This document shows positions 30,480 to 41,472 of a stretch of 64,000 nt of DNA, piece by piece (position 1 is the first letter of the stretch; the number at the start of each line of letters is the position of its first letter). The stretch comes from Scalesia atractyloides (Eukaryota > Streptophyta > Magnoliopsida > Asterales > Asteraceae), in the NCBI GenBank assembly GCA_947069175.1, contig CAMTDV010000012.1:41572341-41636340 (forward strand), in the 5' to 3' direction. A model generated the notes under the pieces. The model made no database searches, was not told the DNA's origin, and was given only the letters and a program-made list of their open reading frames with translations. The position numbers and the translations under genes were made by a program.

Positions 30480-33075
30480 CAATTCTTCATTGTCTTTCTT
30501 TCGCCTCGGGCTTCCCTTTTGTTTTTGTTTTTTCAATTGTTTCCTCATGTTTGGATTTCAAATGCTTGCGATTCGACTTATAGCGAACAAAGACTCTTAT
30601 CGGTTTCTTGTCATTTTGATATTACCATGTTATCTTCACAAATCTATCCCTAGTACTAGGAGTAGGAGCAACAATCTACATATATTGAACCTTCTTCATA
30701 TAAGATAGAACATGATCCTTGAATAAGGATTGCTCCTCCTTATTACCAGATAAACGGTTCAAAGTATACTCCGTTGCAAAATAATTTCTCTGATCATACT
30801 TTGCACATCGGGATCAAGCTCAGTCATAAAATCACGACTCATTGAGTAATCTGAAGAGCAATTTGGCGAAGCCTCTTTACACCATCTATTCAAAATGTAC
30901 TGTTTTAGGAAATTCCCTAATATCCAAACTTCTCAAAACATAAAATATATGTCTACATAGCAAACCAAATTGCTCAAAATGCCTGCATGAGCAAGTGCTG
31001 GCGCAATAAGACTTAAGGTACATTATCTGAAAAAAGGCCACAAACAATGTATGTATAAAACGCCATACAGACAATGTATGTATAAAACACCATTAAAAAC
31101 AAACAAAAAGCTTCAGGCAGAAAAAATAAATGTTTAAAATTATAATAAACGCCATATTCAGAAAACACCAAATAAAATACGCGAAAAAACGCCATTGTTT
31201 ACCTCGAATAAGGATGTACAAGGCTGCTGGAAATCATTTATGTAGAACTTAACAAAGCCATCAACTCTTCATAACGTTGATTTAAATAATCCCCAATGCA
31301 ATTTGCTCAGCTTGAATGTCACAAAAATATTTTATGTGTATATCCTAGCAGCTTGGCTCTCCAACACTTTATAATTACTTTTCAACTAGGGACGTTTGTA
31401 TCGAGATTCATGATCATTTTTCTGTTGCGTGTGACACTGTCCTTCTATTGCGGTTTCGTAATGAGTCATGAACTCAACAAGAGTACATTTTGCATTACAC
31501 ACTTGACATAAGAAATGGTTCTCACTCTCCGACCTCGATATCGTATGCATAAGCTCTGACAGTTCCTCCATTCTATATTATGTAGGGATCCAAGAATTCC
31601 TAAGTGCAAAAATATCAGAAAGCCAATCACTATCATCTAAATTGAACTCTGCAATAACCTATTCCTATCTTGATTCAACCTCTTCAGGTGTAAGAATATT
31701 CGTCGACACAACACCACAAATACGTTTTTTGAAATTGGTGAAATTGTATAGCCTAACACCCGACGGATATAAAACACGAAAACGCTATGGAATAAATACA
31801 TTAGAAACAAACAACTAACATGGAAAACAATTATGAATGGCAAACGCCATATATCTTAAAACGCCAAACACATGAAAATAAGAAAATCAACCTTTAGAGA
31901 AAGTTTATGCATCACGTGCAACAATAATCGATACCTCGTTTCAACAAATACAACAGAAATATCCTTTTTCACTGCTGGATCTTGGTCAGTGACAACAAAT
32001 TTTGGTTGAGCACTGACAGCTTTTAGAAAAACTCTCAACAACCATATATGTGTATCAATAGTTTTTGATGATAATAATGTAGCACCAAATATAACATTGC
32101 AGTGGTGATTGTCTATACCAGTGAATGGTACAAACACCATAGAGTATCTACATATGAAAACGCCATTGAAAAATGAAACGAGAACAAAACGGCAATGCAT
32201 CTAAACAGTGAAAACGCAAAAACACACAGAAAAAATATAATTACAAATATTACTTCTTGGAACAATACGTGGCGTCAAACGAAATCACATCACCAAACAC
32301 GTGCTAATTACGTTTGCATTGATAATCACACCAAATAAATCACTTCAAATGATTATCATCGTCTATGAAGTAATCGTACGAGAAATTAGGCTCGGAGTGT
32401 TTTTTTTTCAGCGTCGTATTCCCCTATAAACAAGTTAATTTGCCTCTTGTAGGTCTTAAAATAAACTTTACTTGCACTCACGTCTTCAAAACCGCCAAAA
32501 CAAATCTTCAAAACATTAAACGCCTTAACCAGTCCCAAATTCAACTTAGACATGCTATGTATAACATGCTTCTAGAGCTGATTGATGTGTTGTATAGACG
32601 GAACAAAATGCTTATCAGGCTGTTCAACAAAATCATGGTTGTGTTCCTCAACAAACTTATAGACCTTCCATGATCAAGTCTCAAATATTACACATAATTG
32701 TGCTCCACAACCAGTCCTCTTTGTAATATTGGATCGCACAATCCGTTCCTTTTGATTCGGGTCCAACGTATCAACCTTCTTGTCCTTATACACCTTAGAT
32801 CTCGTACACATGTAATACTTAATATGTGTTTCTCCTTTGGTGTTTATCTTTTAGTCCCTTTCCTAACCGAAAAACCATAAGCCGTCGCATACCTAACATA
32901 CAATGAATAACAATCATCGAGGCTTGGGAATATCATGTCTATTTTTGGCTTTATCTCTTCACTAGCGTCGCGAATGATCAATGGAAAACTAGTTTTCGGA
33001 TAAAAACTTTCATTTGAAGAAACACCCTCGTTTGAATAAACACAGTGAGAACGAACTAAGAAAACCGACATTGGC
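30480..33075 (-). pseudogene. FAR1-related (MULE transposase-derived) gene, decayed, with introns
   Basis: The parts read leftward in FAR1/FRS order. The FAR1 DNA-binding domain comes first (KPKIDMIFPSLDDCYSLYVR, YGFSVRKGTKR; 33071-32880), continuing with VYKFVEEHNHDFVEQP. The transposase core is YSMVFVPFTGIDNHHC and FVVTDQDPAVKKDI (32147-31892). The SWIM zinc finger is CSCRHFEQFGLLCRHIF (about 31000-30945). Then comes a C-terminal region DPDVQSMIREIIFATEYTLN. Three GT-AG introns are supported at 32148-32253, about 31753-31891 and 31027-31202. Several in-frame stops (for example near 32665, 32560 and 32290) and shifts show it is broken. FAR1 proteins are light-signalling transcription factors derived from MULE transposases. 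This copy could be either. Confidence 0.8.
31027..31202 (-). repeat. Intron of the FAR1-like gene made of ATGGCGTTTT words
   Basis: A 176-bp intron with GTAAAC donor and TTTTTTCAG acceptor between coding pieces FYINDFQQPCTSLFE and CSCRHFEQFG. It holds about five copies of ATGGCGTTTT or close variants (ATGGTGTTTTATACATACAT, ATGGCGTTTTATACATACAT). Confidence 0.7.
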
Positions 33076-33840
33076 GAAATATTTTAGAAAATGTCTCCTT
33101 AAAAACATTATGAATGAAAACATCATTAATTGAATAACAAACAATAGGAATAACTGATGTTACTTTCTTAATAAAACATATTAATGAAAACGCCATAATG
33201 ACTACGCCATAATGAAAATGCCATTAGTTGAATAATAATAAATATGAAGAACTGATGTTACTGTCTTCCTAAAACATGTTAATGAAAACGCCATAAGTTG
33301 AATGATCAACAAATATTAAGAGCTGATATTTATAAATTAACGCCAATATTCACAACTAATCAGATGTACGTAACCAGGTGTAAAATGTCATTGATCATAA
33401 ACAATAAGAATATATTAGATCCCAAACGACAATTAGCATTAATGATGAAAACGCTAAATATTGAATACAGGAAGAACACCATTAAAACAAAAACGCCATT
33501 TTCAAATATTACTTTGAAAAACAAACGCCATTGAACAAGCATAAAGAACGAAAATGCCATATCTGTTACATGATTTTCAGGAACACATATGAAAACACCA
33601 TCAAAAATTACTTTATAGAATGAAATCCACGTTAGATGCCATAGATCTCGGAAGCTTGGAGAGGAGGTGACTGCTATTACGAAATTTTTGGAATTTTGTA
33701 TGAAAACGGAATTATAACGCCATTTATTGAGTGGAACCTGGACAATAACAATCGTACCCTGCATATCATTTAGCGCGCCCCTACCACGTGTTCGACATGG
33801 ATCCGTTCTCATCGTTTTCACACTTCTAACCGTTTTCTCC
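33076..33840 (-). repeat. ATGGCGTTTTCAT repeat cluster 5' of the FAR1-like gene
   Basis: No gene is supported. About a dozen scattered copies of AAAACGCCAT (+ strand), that is ATGGCGTTTT on the - strand, often extended to ATGGCGTTTTCATTA, lie at 33185-33735. Spacing is irregular, 10 to 100 bases. The same word fills the gene's introns. This may be 5' untranslated region with introns, or an element terminus. Confidence 0.65.
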
Positions 33841-33847
33841 TAATCCC

Positions 33848-33851
<4 letters not shown>

Positions 33852-33878
<27 letters not shown>

Positions 33879-33879
33879 T
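33852..33879. repeat. (TA)n microsatellite
   Basis: About 14 TA units directly after the ATGGCGTTTT cluster. Confidence 0.9.
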
Positions 33880-34673
33880 GTTTGTTAGTAGTCCAAATGT
33901 TAGGTTAATCAAATATGGTCATGCATGGATTGGATGAATTCATTAATCCTAATATTCACCAATAGACAAATCATCACATGGATGATTTGGATGGTCATGA
34001 AACATATGAATACAAATTAATAAGTTACTATATTTCTAAGTAGCCAAATAAGGACAACCGAGCGTGTCATACCCAACATTGCAAATGTTGGAGGCGAGGC
34101 GTGGTTAACTTACTTTGATTCTTGGAAGCTACTTAGTTAGATATTCATCTACATTATCAAGTAACCAAGTGAGACTCAAACTAGACTAGTGCATTTCAAT
34201 CATGGCAAATATTTGGATATTTGGTGTAGTTTAGACACTTTGTTACTAGTAAGTATACTTGATGACTTAGGTTAGTTAGATTGGAGGTGTTTACACCTCA
34301 AACTTTCAGGAATAACACCTCAACTCAAGCCCCTCAACATGAAGATTAGCTGGGGACAAAGTTTGGTTCATGTTCATCCAAGAAAGATAAGCAAAAGCTG
34401 TAACTGATGAAAGTTTTATAAAAAAAGAAATTAAATCCAACTTTGGACCTCAAATATGGTAATGTTCCATCTTAGCATACCATGGTAAACTTGTGGTAAA
34501 ATTCCTAGAGGTGTTCCGAGGAAGGAGGAGAAGAAAAATATAAAGAAAAATGAAGAAACGAGCTCAAAACTCACTGTTTTCAACTTGGATGAATCTGCCC
34601 AAAACTGAGAAATATAGCGATTTGAGAGTGTTAAAGAGAGTGTTTGGAGTGTGGTCTTGTTTCAGACTTGTAA
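33880..34673. other. Spacer between the two FAR1-like genes
   Basis: AT-rich, no supported gene or repeat family. A short C-poor stretch near 34670 runs into the next FAR1-like coding piece, so some upstream exons of that gene may lie here in decayed form. Confidence 0.4.
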
Positions 34674-36510
34674 TTGACTCTTGTTGAGTTTTTTAGTCAT
34701 TTTGGTACACCAATTGAAGCACAAAGATATACACATCGAAATAAAATCAGGATGCTCATAATGATAAAGCTGAATTTTGGACTGAATCAACTCAAGAATG
34801 ATATGCTGCTAAGTTGTATACTTGGTCCATATTTTTTGATGATCAAGAAGAAATATATGCTAGTTTTGAGAAATGTTTTTCTGTTGACGTCAAAGAAGAA
34901 GGAAAGTACGCAAAGTTCTCTATTAGAGATTTTAGGGCTTTTGGAAAAGGTTTCTTTGAGGGTTTTTTTTTTTGAAAATTTTTAATCCCTATCATATATG
35001 TTGAGTAATTACTTTGAGGTACTTATCTTTATTATGTACCTAACTAGAGTAACTATTATATAACTAGAGTAAATATGAAAAAACTAGGGTAATTATTTCT
35101 ACTCTTATTATGTAAGTTAGAATAATTGTTTTGAGAAATGTTTTTCTGTTGACGTCAAAGAAGAAGGAAAGTATGCAAAGTTCTATATTAGAGATTCTAG
35201 GGCTTTTGGAAAAGGTTTCTTTGAGGTTTTTTTTTTTGAAAATATTTAATACCTATCATATATGTTGAGTAATTACTTTGAGGTACTTATTATGTACCTA
35301 ACTAGAGTAACTATTATATAACTAGAGTAAATATGAAAGAATTAGAGTAATTATTTCTACTCTTATTATGTAAGTTAGAATAATTGTTTTGAGAAATGTT
35401 TTTCTGTTGACGTCAAAGAAGAAGGAAAGTATGCAAAGTTCTATATTAGAGATTCTAGGGCTTTTGGAAAAGGTTTCTTTGAGGTTTTTTTTTGAAAATT
35501 TTAATACCTATCATATATGTTGAGTAATTACTTTGAGGTACTTATTATGTACCTAACTAGAGTAACTATTATATAACTAGAGTAAATATGAAAGAACTAG
35601 AGTAATTATTTCTACTCTTATTATGTAAGTTAGAATAATTGTATTATGTAAATTAGAATAACTGTGTAAGTAAATTTTTATTCTAAATTAATGCAATTAA
35701 GAGATACTTATTTTGCTTAACTTCTATTATAAAATGTCTTTTTATTCATTGGAAACATATAAGTAGTGTATTTTTTTAGTTATATCTATTATTTTAGAGC
35801 TTCTGTTTTATTGGATAGAAATTCAATGAATTAGATCTATAAGAACCCCCCAAGTCCTAGCTTTTCAATAAAAAATAAATTTTTTAGAGCTCGGATTTCT
35901 AGCTTATTCTATATTGGTAGTTCGACAGTGGAATTTCTTTGTTTCTGTATTTTGGAATAGAGTGTATGACTTGTTATAATTGATCCCATTAATAGTATAG
36001 AGAATTGGTCTATGAATTATTTGAAATAGATTAAGAAATATTTGAACTATGATTCATATTTAATATTCAAACCTTGCGACCAGACTTAAAAAAATTTCCA
36101 AGAAGTAGAATTTAGAAATATAATTCGAAATTGCTTCTTCTTTCAAATGCCTGTTTATGCCTTTGTAGTCGATATGTTTGCTAGCGGATGCCTTTGTAGT
36201 CGATATTTTACAAATAATAAGAATTGATTAAGCTTAGAGATCTACTGAAAGTAATGATGGAAAAGGTAGATGAGAGTTGTCAGATTGGACCGATTTTGAA
36301 GAACAAAGATATGATGGCTTCTCTTCTTGGGTATAATCAACCATCAACCTCAGTTGAGAAATTTCTACATGGTATTAGAAACAAAGGTCGTAGTTCACAT
36401 AGGAGCATTAAATCTAAAAAAGAAAAAAACAGCCAGTTGTGGGCCGGGAAAAAACATAGAGAATGCAATGTATGTGGGAAGCTTGGTCATGGTATTCGAA
36501 CTTGATGCTC
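34674..36510 (+). pseudogene. Second FAR1-related gene, C-terminal part, decayed
   Basis: The + strand reads TLVEFFSHFGTPIEAQRYTH (34674-34735). After a frameshift it reads AKLYTWSIFFDDQEEIYASF and EKCFSVDVKEEGKYAKFSIRD, up to about 34965. These match the region after the transposase core in FAR1-related proteins (the other gene has TLVEFMTHYETAIEGQCHTQ). The last piece 36224-36505 has RNKGRSSHRSIKSKKEKNSQ and a CNVCGKLGHGIRTxC knuckle, as at the C-terminus of FAR1-related proteins. The N-terminal DNA-binding domain, transposase core and SWIM finger are not found, so only fragments remain. It is divergent from the gene at 30480-33075. Confidence 0.65.
34864..35641 (+). repeat. Three tandem copies of a 258-265 bp FAR1 exon-intron segment
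   Basis: Units start at 34864, 35129 and 35387, each with TTTTGAGAAATGTTTTTCTG, and the third ends near 35641. Each unit has about 110 bases of coding-like sequence (SVDVKEEGKYAKF, IRDFRAFGKG), then a T-run and AT-rich intron-like sequence with ACTAGAGTAA words. Copies differ at few positions. Confidence 0.9.
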
Positions 36511-37461
36511 ACTTCTTGGAAAAGATGTAGAGAGTGCAATGTCAAAGAGGAGCTAGCTTATGATATTTGAACTTTTGTAAATCATGTTTTGGTGTTGATT
36601 AGTTTGATACTATATCTATTATGATATTTATAACGGATTTGCAGTTATTTATAATTGAATACAGTTTAAATTGTTAATTGTTTCGTTTGTTTTGTATGAT
36701 ATTATTTTTATAAGCAAAGTAATTATGAAATGACTCTAGTTATATTTTATGTTATTGATTAAAACATAAAACTAGAGTAATTATATTGAGATATAGAGTA
36801 ACTATTATATAAGTAGAGTGATATAAGTAAAAGTGCACATATTTTTAATATCAAATTATGCCCACTTTTTATGAAGACTAAATTACAAAAACCATTCTTT
36901 ATAAAGTCCAAGTCTAGATAAAATAGCAACTAAACAACTAATCAAAGAAGTAAACAAAAAGTGAGAGGCGAGAGAAAGTAGAGTGAGAAAGTAGAGATAG
37001 GAAGGCACGGGAAAACATAAAGTGGTTGCTCGGGATATCAATCGATGGGGAATAATACTGATAAAGCTGCCAGCTCTTGGGAAATAGATACTCAAAATGA
37101 AAACTGGGATCTAAAGATACGGCCAGGTCAGTATCACCAAGAGTCCAAAATCTCCTCTTTGTCTCAAATGAACGCCAACGCTAACCTGAAAAGTCGCGTG
37201 AAGCTCGCCGGTGATAAATGGAAATCCTCTTGGTCTCTCCAAACATAAGATGTCTACACGCCCAAAGATACAATCTCCTCTCAGTCTCACGAATCACAGG
37301 ACATCAAAGATGTCGAGGGGTGAACTGAAAATAAATGGATAAGTGTTTGGAAAAGCGGTCTAAACTGGTAACGAGGCGGGAATCTCACTCTCATGCAAAT
37401 TCAAACCAAAACCCGAGAAAACCTAACCTAACCACAACCTTTCACCTCTCGATCTCAAGGA
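36511..37461. other. Spacer between the FAR1-like relic and Copia-3
   Basis: AT-rich to 36880, with ACTAGAGTAA words like those in the tandem units. An open frame 37045-37248 (67 codons, MGNNTDKAASSWEIDTQNEN) has no recognisable domain and no support from repeats or introns. I do not call it a gene. Confidence 0.4.
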
Positions 37462-37466
37462 AGGTG
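37462..37466. repeat. Target site duplication of Copia-3, left copy
   Basis: AGGTG before the left LTR, repeated exactly at 48379-48383 after the right LTR. Confidence 0.92.
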
Positions 37467-37780
37467 TGTAGGTCCACCTGCGGATGGTGTTAAACTAGTT
37501 CCTTGTTCATATAACGCACACACAAGTGCGGAATCCAAGTGTGCATGCAACCAAAGCAAAGTAAAGAACACTGGGTAACCAAAGATTCACTATCTTGATT
37601 AATGATTGAGAACAAGTACAAACATATACACACAATGCTCGTATGACTCAAACAAACTTGTTGTGTTCTTGTGTCTTCGTCTACACCATAAATGCTAACT
37701 TAGAGATCTCACCAAAAGATCAGTTTGCTAGCTTGTTCTTTCAGTCTGGTCAGTAACCTTGACTGAGAGGTGTATGTCTG

Positions 37781-37788
37781 CTTATATA
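37781..37788 (-). promoter_or_regulatory. TATA box of the Copia-3 3' LTR
   Basis: CTTATATA on the + strand, TATATAAG on the - strand. Conserved at 47968-47975 in the 5' LTR. Confidence 0.55.
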
Positions 37789-37801
37789 GTGTCAGTCTAG
37801 A

Positions 37802-37970
37802 TTTCGTACGAAACACTAATCTAGACATACTGAACACAATATTTCACACGAGACAGAACTCCAGAATTGGTACGAGTCAGTGTTTCGTACGAAATACATG
37901 TTTCGTACAAAACCACTCAGTGATTCGCACGAAACCTCTGTTTCGTACGAATTCTCTACTCGCACAGAAT
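37802..37970 (-). repeat. TTTCGTACGAAA palindrome cluster in the Copia-3 LTR
   Basis: Perfect copies lie at 37802-37813 and 37883-37894, with close variants at 37901-37912, 37923-37934 and 37941-37952. Weaker forms (TTTCACACGAG, CTCGCACAGAA) lie between. The right LTR has the same cluster with some units mutated (about 47989-48160). Confidence 0.85.
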
Positions 37971-38191
37971 CCTCTCAATAGGAGAACATGTGTAGACTTG
38001 ACGTTTCCAAGACTTATCAGTATGCACACATGCAACTGATTAACACAGACAAGCTAAGATGTCATACTAGATCAAGATAGAAGGATATCTCGATATATCG
38101 ACACGACCAAACCTATACAGACACTTGAGCAAAAACCGTACAATTACAACTGTAATTAAGAACAAGCGACAGACATAAAACTGTATCAACA

Positions 38192-38205
38192 AACTCCCCC
38201 TTGGA
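38192..38205 (-). promoter_or_regulatory. Polypurine tract of Copia-3
   Basis: AACTCCCCCTTGGA on the + strand, a CCAAGGGGGAG tract on the - strand, adjacent to the 3' LTR. Another GGGGGAG tract lies at about 38259-38271 inside a short repeat of the same text. Confidence 0.8.
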
Positions 38206-39731
38206 TGTTGCTTGGTCTTCGGTCTTTGGTCTTTACATAGAATGGTTGGAGTATCAACAAACTCCCCCTGAAGATCTGCTATCCATTGGTAGATCTGCTA
38301 TCTAATGATTAGAGCATCAGGTCTTCGAACTTCTAAGAAACTTCAAATCTTTCTTGTTTCCTCTTCTGACTTGTCAGATTTCTTGTTGCTGGTCTTTGTT
38401 CATATTCTTTTGTATCAATCTGTACTCAATAGAAAAATATAATTAGAACACAAATTTCTCAGGAATATACACGAAAAACTTATCATAAATTCTTCGTATG
38501 ATTGTATTCCCTGAACGAGATACACACACTCGTATGAATTCCAGCAGCAGATTTGAGAAAAACAAGTGACCAAGTCAAAACAAATGACTAGGTTCATTCG
38601 TATAAGATACACACACTCAAACGAATTTCAGATTTTGGATTTCTTTTGATGGATTACATGTTGCAAGATATTACTTTTATGAAGTTGCGATATCAAACAG
38701 ATGGTTTTCAGGGTATCTTGGTAGAAAACTTTCGAGTATCAACTTTGGCTAACTTTCAAAAAGTAACTACATAAGCAACTAAGTAAATAGTCATAAAATC
38801 AAAATATACAGATAAACTATATATCTTTTTCGAGTTTCAAGGTAAAAGAATCATACCAACATTTAATCTTTGTCAAAAACGGTATTTGGTTTTCAAAATT
38901 AAACAGATGAGTATTCAACTATGATTATCGGTATTGTTGTCCACGTAAGCTCAGACTTATCAGATGTAATCATGATTAAGGAGATATGATTAAGTATGGA
39001 TTTATACTTACTAGCCGGTGTTCAACCACATCACGACACATTCCCGTATCAAGATATACATGAGAGAAAATCTTACCGGTGAGTATGCTGCTTTATCATC
39101 TATTTTGACGTATATGAATGATGTGAGATACTCACTTATTTTTGATTGAAAACAAGCCCTTTGTGATTTAATCACTTACTGATGAGGAACTTGATTTTCA
39201 TATGCATGCAGGGCACAGGAGTAAGTCCGTGAACAGGTTAGTACCATCTACCGAGAAAGAGACGAACTTAGCTCCCTCATAAAGCTGTGATATTTTATCA
39301 CTTATTTTGGGGATGTGATATTTTTATCACTTATTTGAAGGTCGTATGCAGTATGTACAAGTATGTATGATATCATGGAAGTTCTAGACTTGCGCCACCG
39401 TTATTTTTCGGCAAAAGATTCAACCATGATACCCTGATGATAAGCCAGCATAAAGACCGTATACCTCAGAACCTCGGCACTCTATCAAAGAAATTTCGGT
39501 ACAAGACCAATGCCAATGAATGGTTCCCACCTGGCTTCTGACTGTTAAGTTTATATCAACCTGCACATTTTAGTCTTATTGTGAGCCTACCGATACATCA
39601 TATGTAAAGCTACTTATCAATCTTCTTTCTATACTTTTAACCATATCTGACAGATTTCGTGATTTCATCATCTTCAACTTATCCAAGAAACTCATTTTTA
39701 TTTTTCTAATGTTTTTGTATTTTTCTTAATT
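38206..39731 (-). other. Post-pol non-coding region of Copia-3
   Basis: About 1.5 kb without a supported ORF. Blocks at 39232-39266 and 39424-39510 match Copia-2 and Copia-1 by eye when read on the - strand (GTACTAACCTGTTCACGG; GTACCGAAATTTCTTTGATAG; GAGGTATACGGTCTTTATGC). They keep the same order and similar spacing as in Copia-2. Confidence 0.6.
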
Positions 39732-39804
39732 TTCTCCCCCTTAAACAAAGAAGGTAAATAAAAGACATATTTTTGTATTTTCTTAAACTTACTCCCCCTA
39801 AAAT
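39732..39804 (-). promoter_or_regulatory. Internal polypurine tracts of Copia-3
   Basis: Two tracts, TTTAAGGGGGAGAA (39732-39745 reversed) and TTTTAGGGGGAGTA (39790-39804 reversed), lie just after the end of pol. They match the internal tracts of Copia-1 and Copia-2. Confidence 0.6.
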
Positions 39805-39888
39805 ATAAAACTGAAAATCTTTTTGTAGTTTTAGATTTTTAGAAAAGTATTTACAAAAATAGTTAGCCATGGTTGAGTTACTCGGGTT

Positions 39889-40480
39889 TCACCTTGATGC
39901 CATTGACCAAAAGTAGATAATCAAAACGTGATTTATCAAAGGCTTTAGTAAAAAGGTCGGCACGTTGGTGTCAGTGTGGATTTTAATAACATCGATAAGT
40001 CTCTTTTCATAACAATCTCGTATGAAATGATACTTAATCTCAATGTGTTTTGTTTTTGAATGCTGTACAGGATTCCGAGTGATCTGCAAAGCAGCTTCAT
40101 TATCAACAAAAATAGTAGTAGTAAGAAATTCAAAACCGTAGTCGCGTATTTTTGCTGTTGAATCCATAGAACTTGAGAGCAGCAACTAGAAGCGAAATAT
40201 ACTCAGCCTCACATGTTGATGTAGCTACACAAGTCTGCTTTTTGCATTGCCACATGACTAGGCGATTTCCCAAGAACTGACATCCTGCGGTTGTTGACTT
40301 TGCATCGATTTTGCAGCCGCCATGATCAGAATCACTGAATGCTGTCAGATCAAAGTTATCATCCTTAGGGTACCATAGACCAGTGTCAGGGCGTCCCTTC
40401 AAATAACGAAAGATCCTTTTCACAGCCATCAAATGAGAAACCTTCGGACTAGACTGATAGCGTGCCAGAAGGCATGTTGG
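39889..40480 (-). pseudogene. Copia-3 RNase H and pol C-terminus
   Basis: Reading leftward: SLMYLTASRLDIMYPTC and FRYLKGRPDTGLWYPKDDNF, then AFSDSDHGGCK with the catalytic Asp, and CEAEYISLLVAA with the Glu. A frameshift near 40150 follows, then FVDNEAALQITRNPVQHSKT and KYHFIRDCYEKRLIDVIKIH. The last motif HTDTNVPTFLLKP is the degenerate form of the usual HT..N.AD.LTKP end. The ORF 40843-40130 carries RT end and most of RNase H in one frame. Confidence 0.88.
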
Positions 40481-41472
40481 GTACATTATGTCGAGTCTTG
40501 AAGCAGTAAGATACATGAGAGATCCGATCATTAAATGATAGAGAGATGGTTCTACATGTTCACCCATTCCGTTTGGAGTAATCCCATGATTCTGAGCTAA
40601 TGGAGTTCCCAAAGGCTTTGAGTCATCCATCTGAAATCGCTTGAGAATATCTCCGACGTACTTGGTTTGATGGATAAAAATCCCTTTCTTTGATTGTTGA
40701 ACCTGCAAACCTAAAAAGAAAGTCATTTCTCCCATTGCGCTCATCTCGAACTTCTCCTGCATAACCTGTTTGAATTCTTTGCACATTCGAGTTTTAGTAG
40801 ACCCAAATATAATATCATCAACATAAACCTGTACTAGCAGCAAATCCTTGTCCTGTTCCTTGATGAAGAGAGTACAGTCGATCAGGCCTCGTCGAAAACC
40901 ATTCTTCTACAGATAGGTAGACAACGTTTCATACCAAGCCTCAGAGCTTGATGAAAACCATATAACGCCTTGTTGAGAAGCCAAACCTTATAGGATGGAG
41001 TGGATCTTCAAAACCTGGCGGTTGCTCAACATATACTTCCTCTTCTACCACACCATGAAGAAATGCACTCTTCACATCCATCTGATAAACAGTGAACTTC
41101 TTGAAGGACGCATAAGCCAAAAAGATTTTTATGGCCTCAAGTCGTGCAACCGGTGCATCAACTTTATTGTAATCAATGCCTTCGACCTGATTAAAACCTT
41201 GAACAACCAATCGTGCTGTGTTTCTCACAACAACCTCGGTCATCCTTCTTGCATTTGTAGACCCATCGTGTACCAATCTTCTTGTAGCCGTCAGGCCTGT
41301 CAACCAATTTCCAGACGCCTAACTTCTGAAACTGCTGAAGTTCTTCTTGCATGGCTTCAACCCACGAGTCTTCTTTCATTGCCTCTTTCCAAGATTTTGG
41401 TTCTACTTGGCACACATAGCAGGCAAAAGACCAATCATTCAGACGACCAGATTCCCTGATTTCCGAATACAA
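40481..41472 (-). pseudogene. Copia-3 reverse transcriptase
   Basis: Starts with WKEAMKEDSWVEAMQEELQQ and GVWKLVDRPDGYKKIGTRWV (41472-41191). A frameshift leads to NTARLVVQGFNQVEGIDYNK and FTVYQMDVKSAFLHG (41303-40941). After a broken stretch comes VYVDDIIFGSTKTRMC (ORF 40843-40130) with both catalytic Asp residues intact, then FFLGLQVQQSKKGIF. Two frameshifts separate these. Family is RVT_2 of Ty1/copia. Confidence 0.88.

Larger units (their letters stand above)
37467..38191 (-). repeat. Copia-3 3' LTR (left copy)
   Basis: 725 bases from TGTAGGTCCACC to GTATCAACA. It holds TATATAAG (- strand, 37781-37788) and a cluster of TTTCGTACGAAA-type palindromes at 37802-37970. No gene is seen. Confidence 0.93.

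Noticed and set aside
30438..30708. Two overlapping + strand ORFs of about 72 codons
   Set aside because: Antisense to the decayed C-terminal part of the FAR1-like gene.
37045..37248. 67-codon open frame in the spacer before Copia-3
   Set aside because: No domain, no intron or repeat support, and length expected by chance in this AT-rich stretch.
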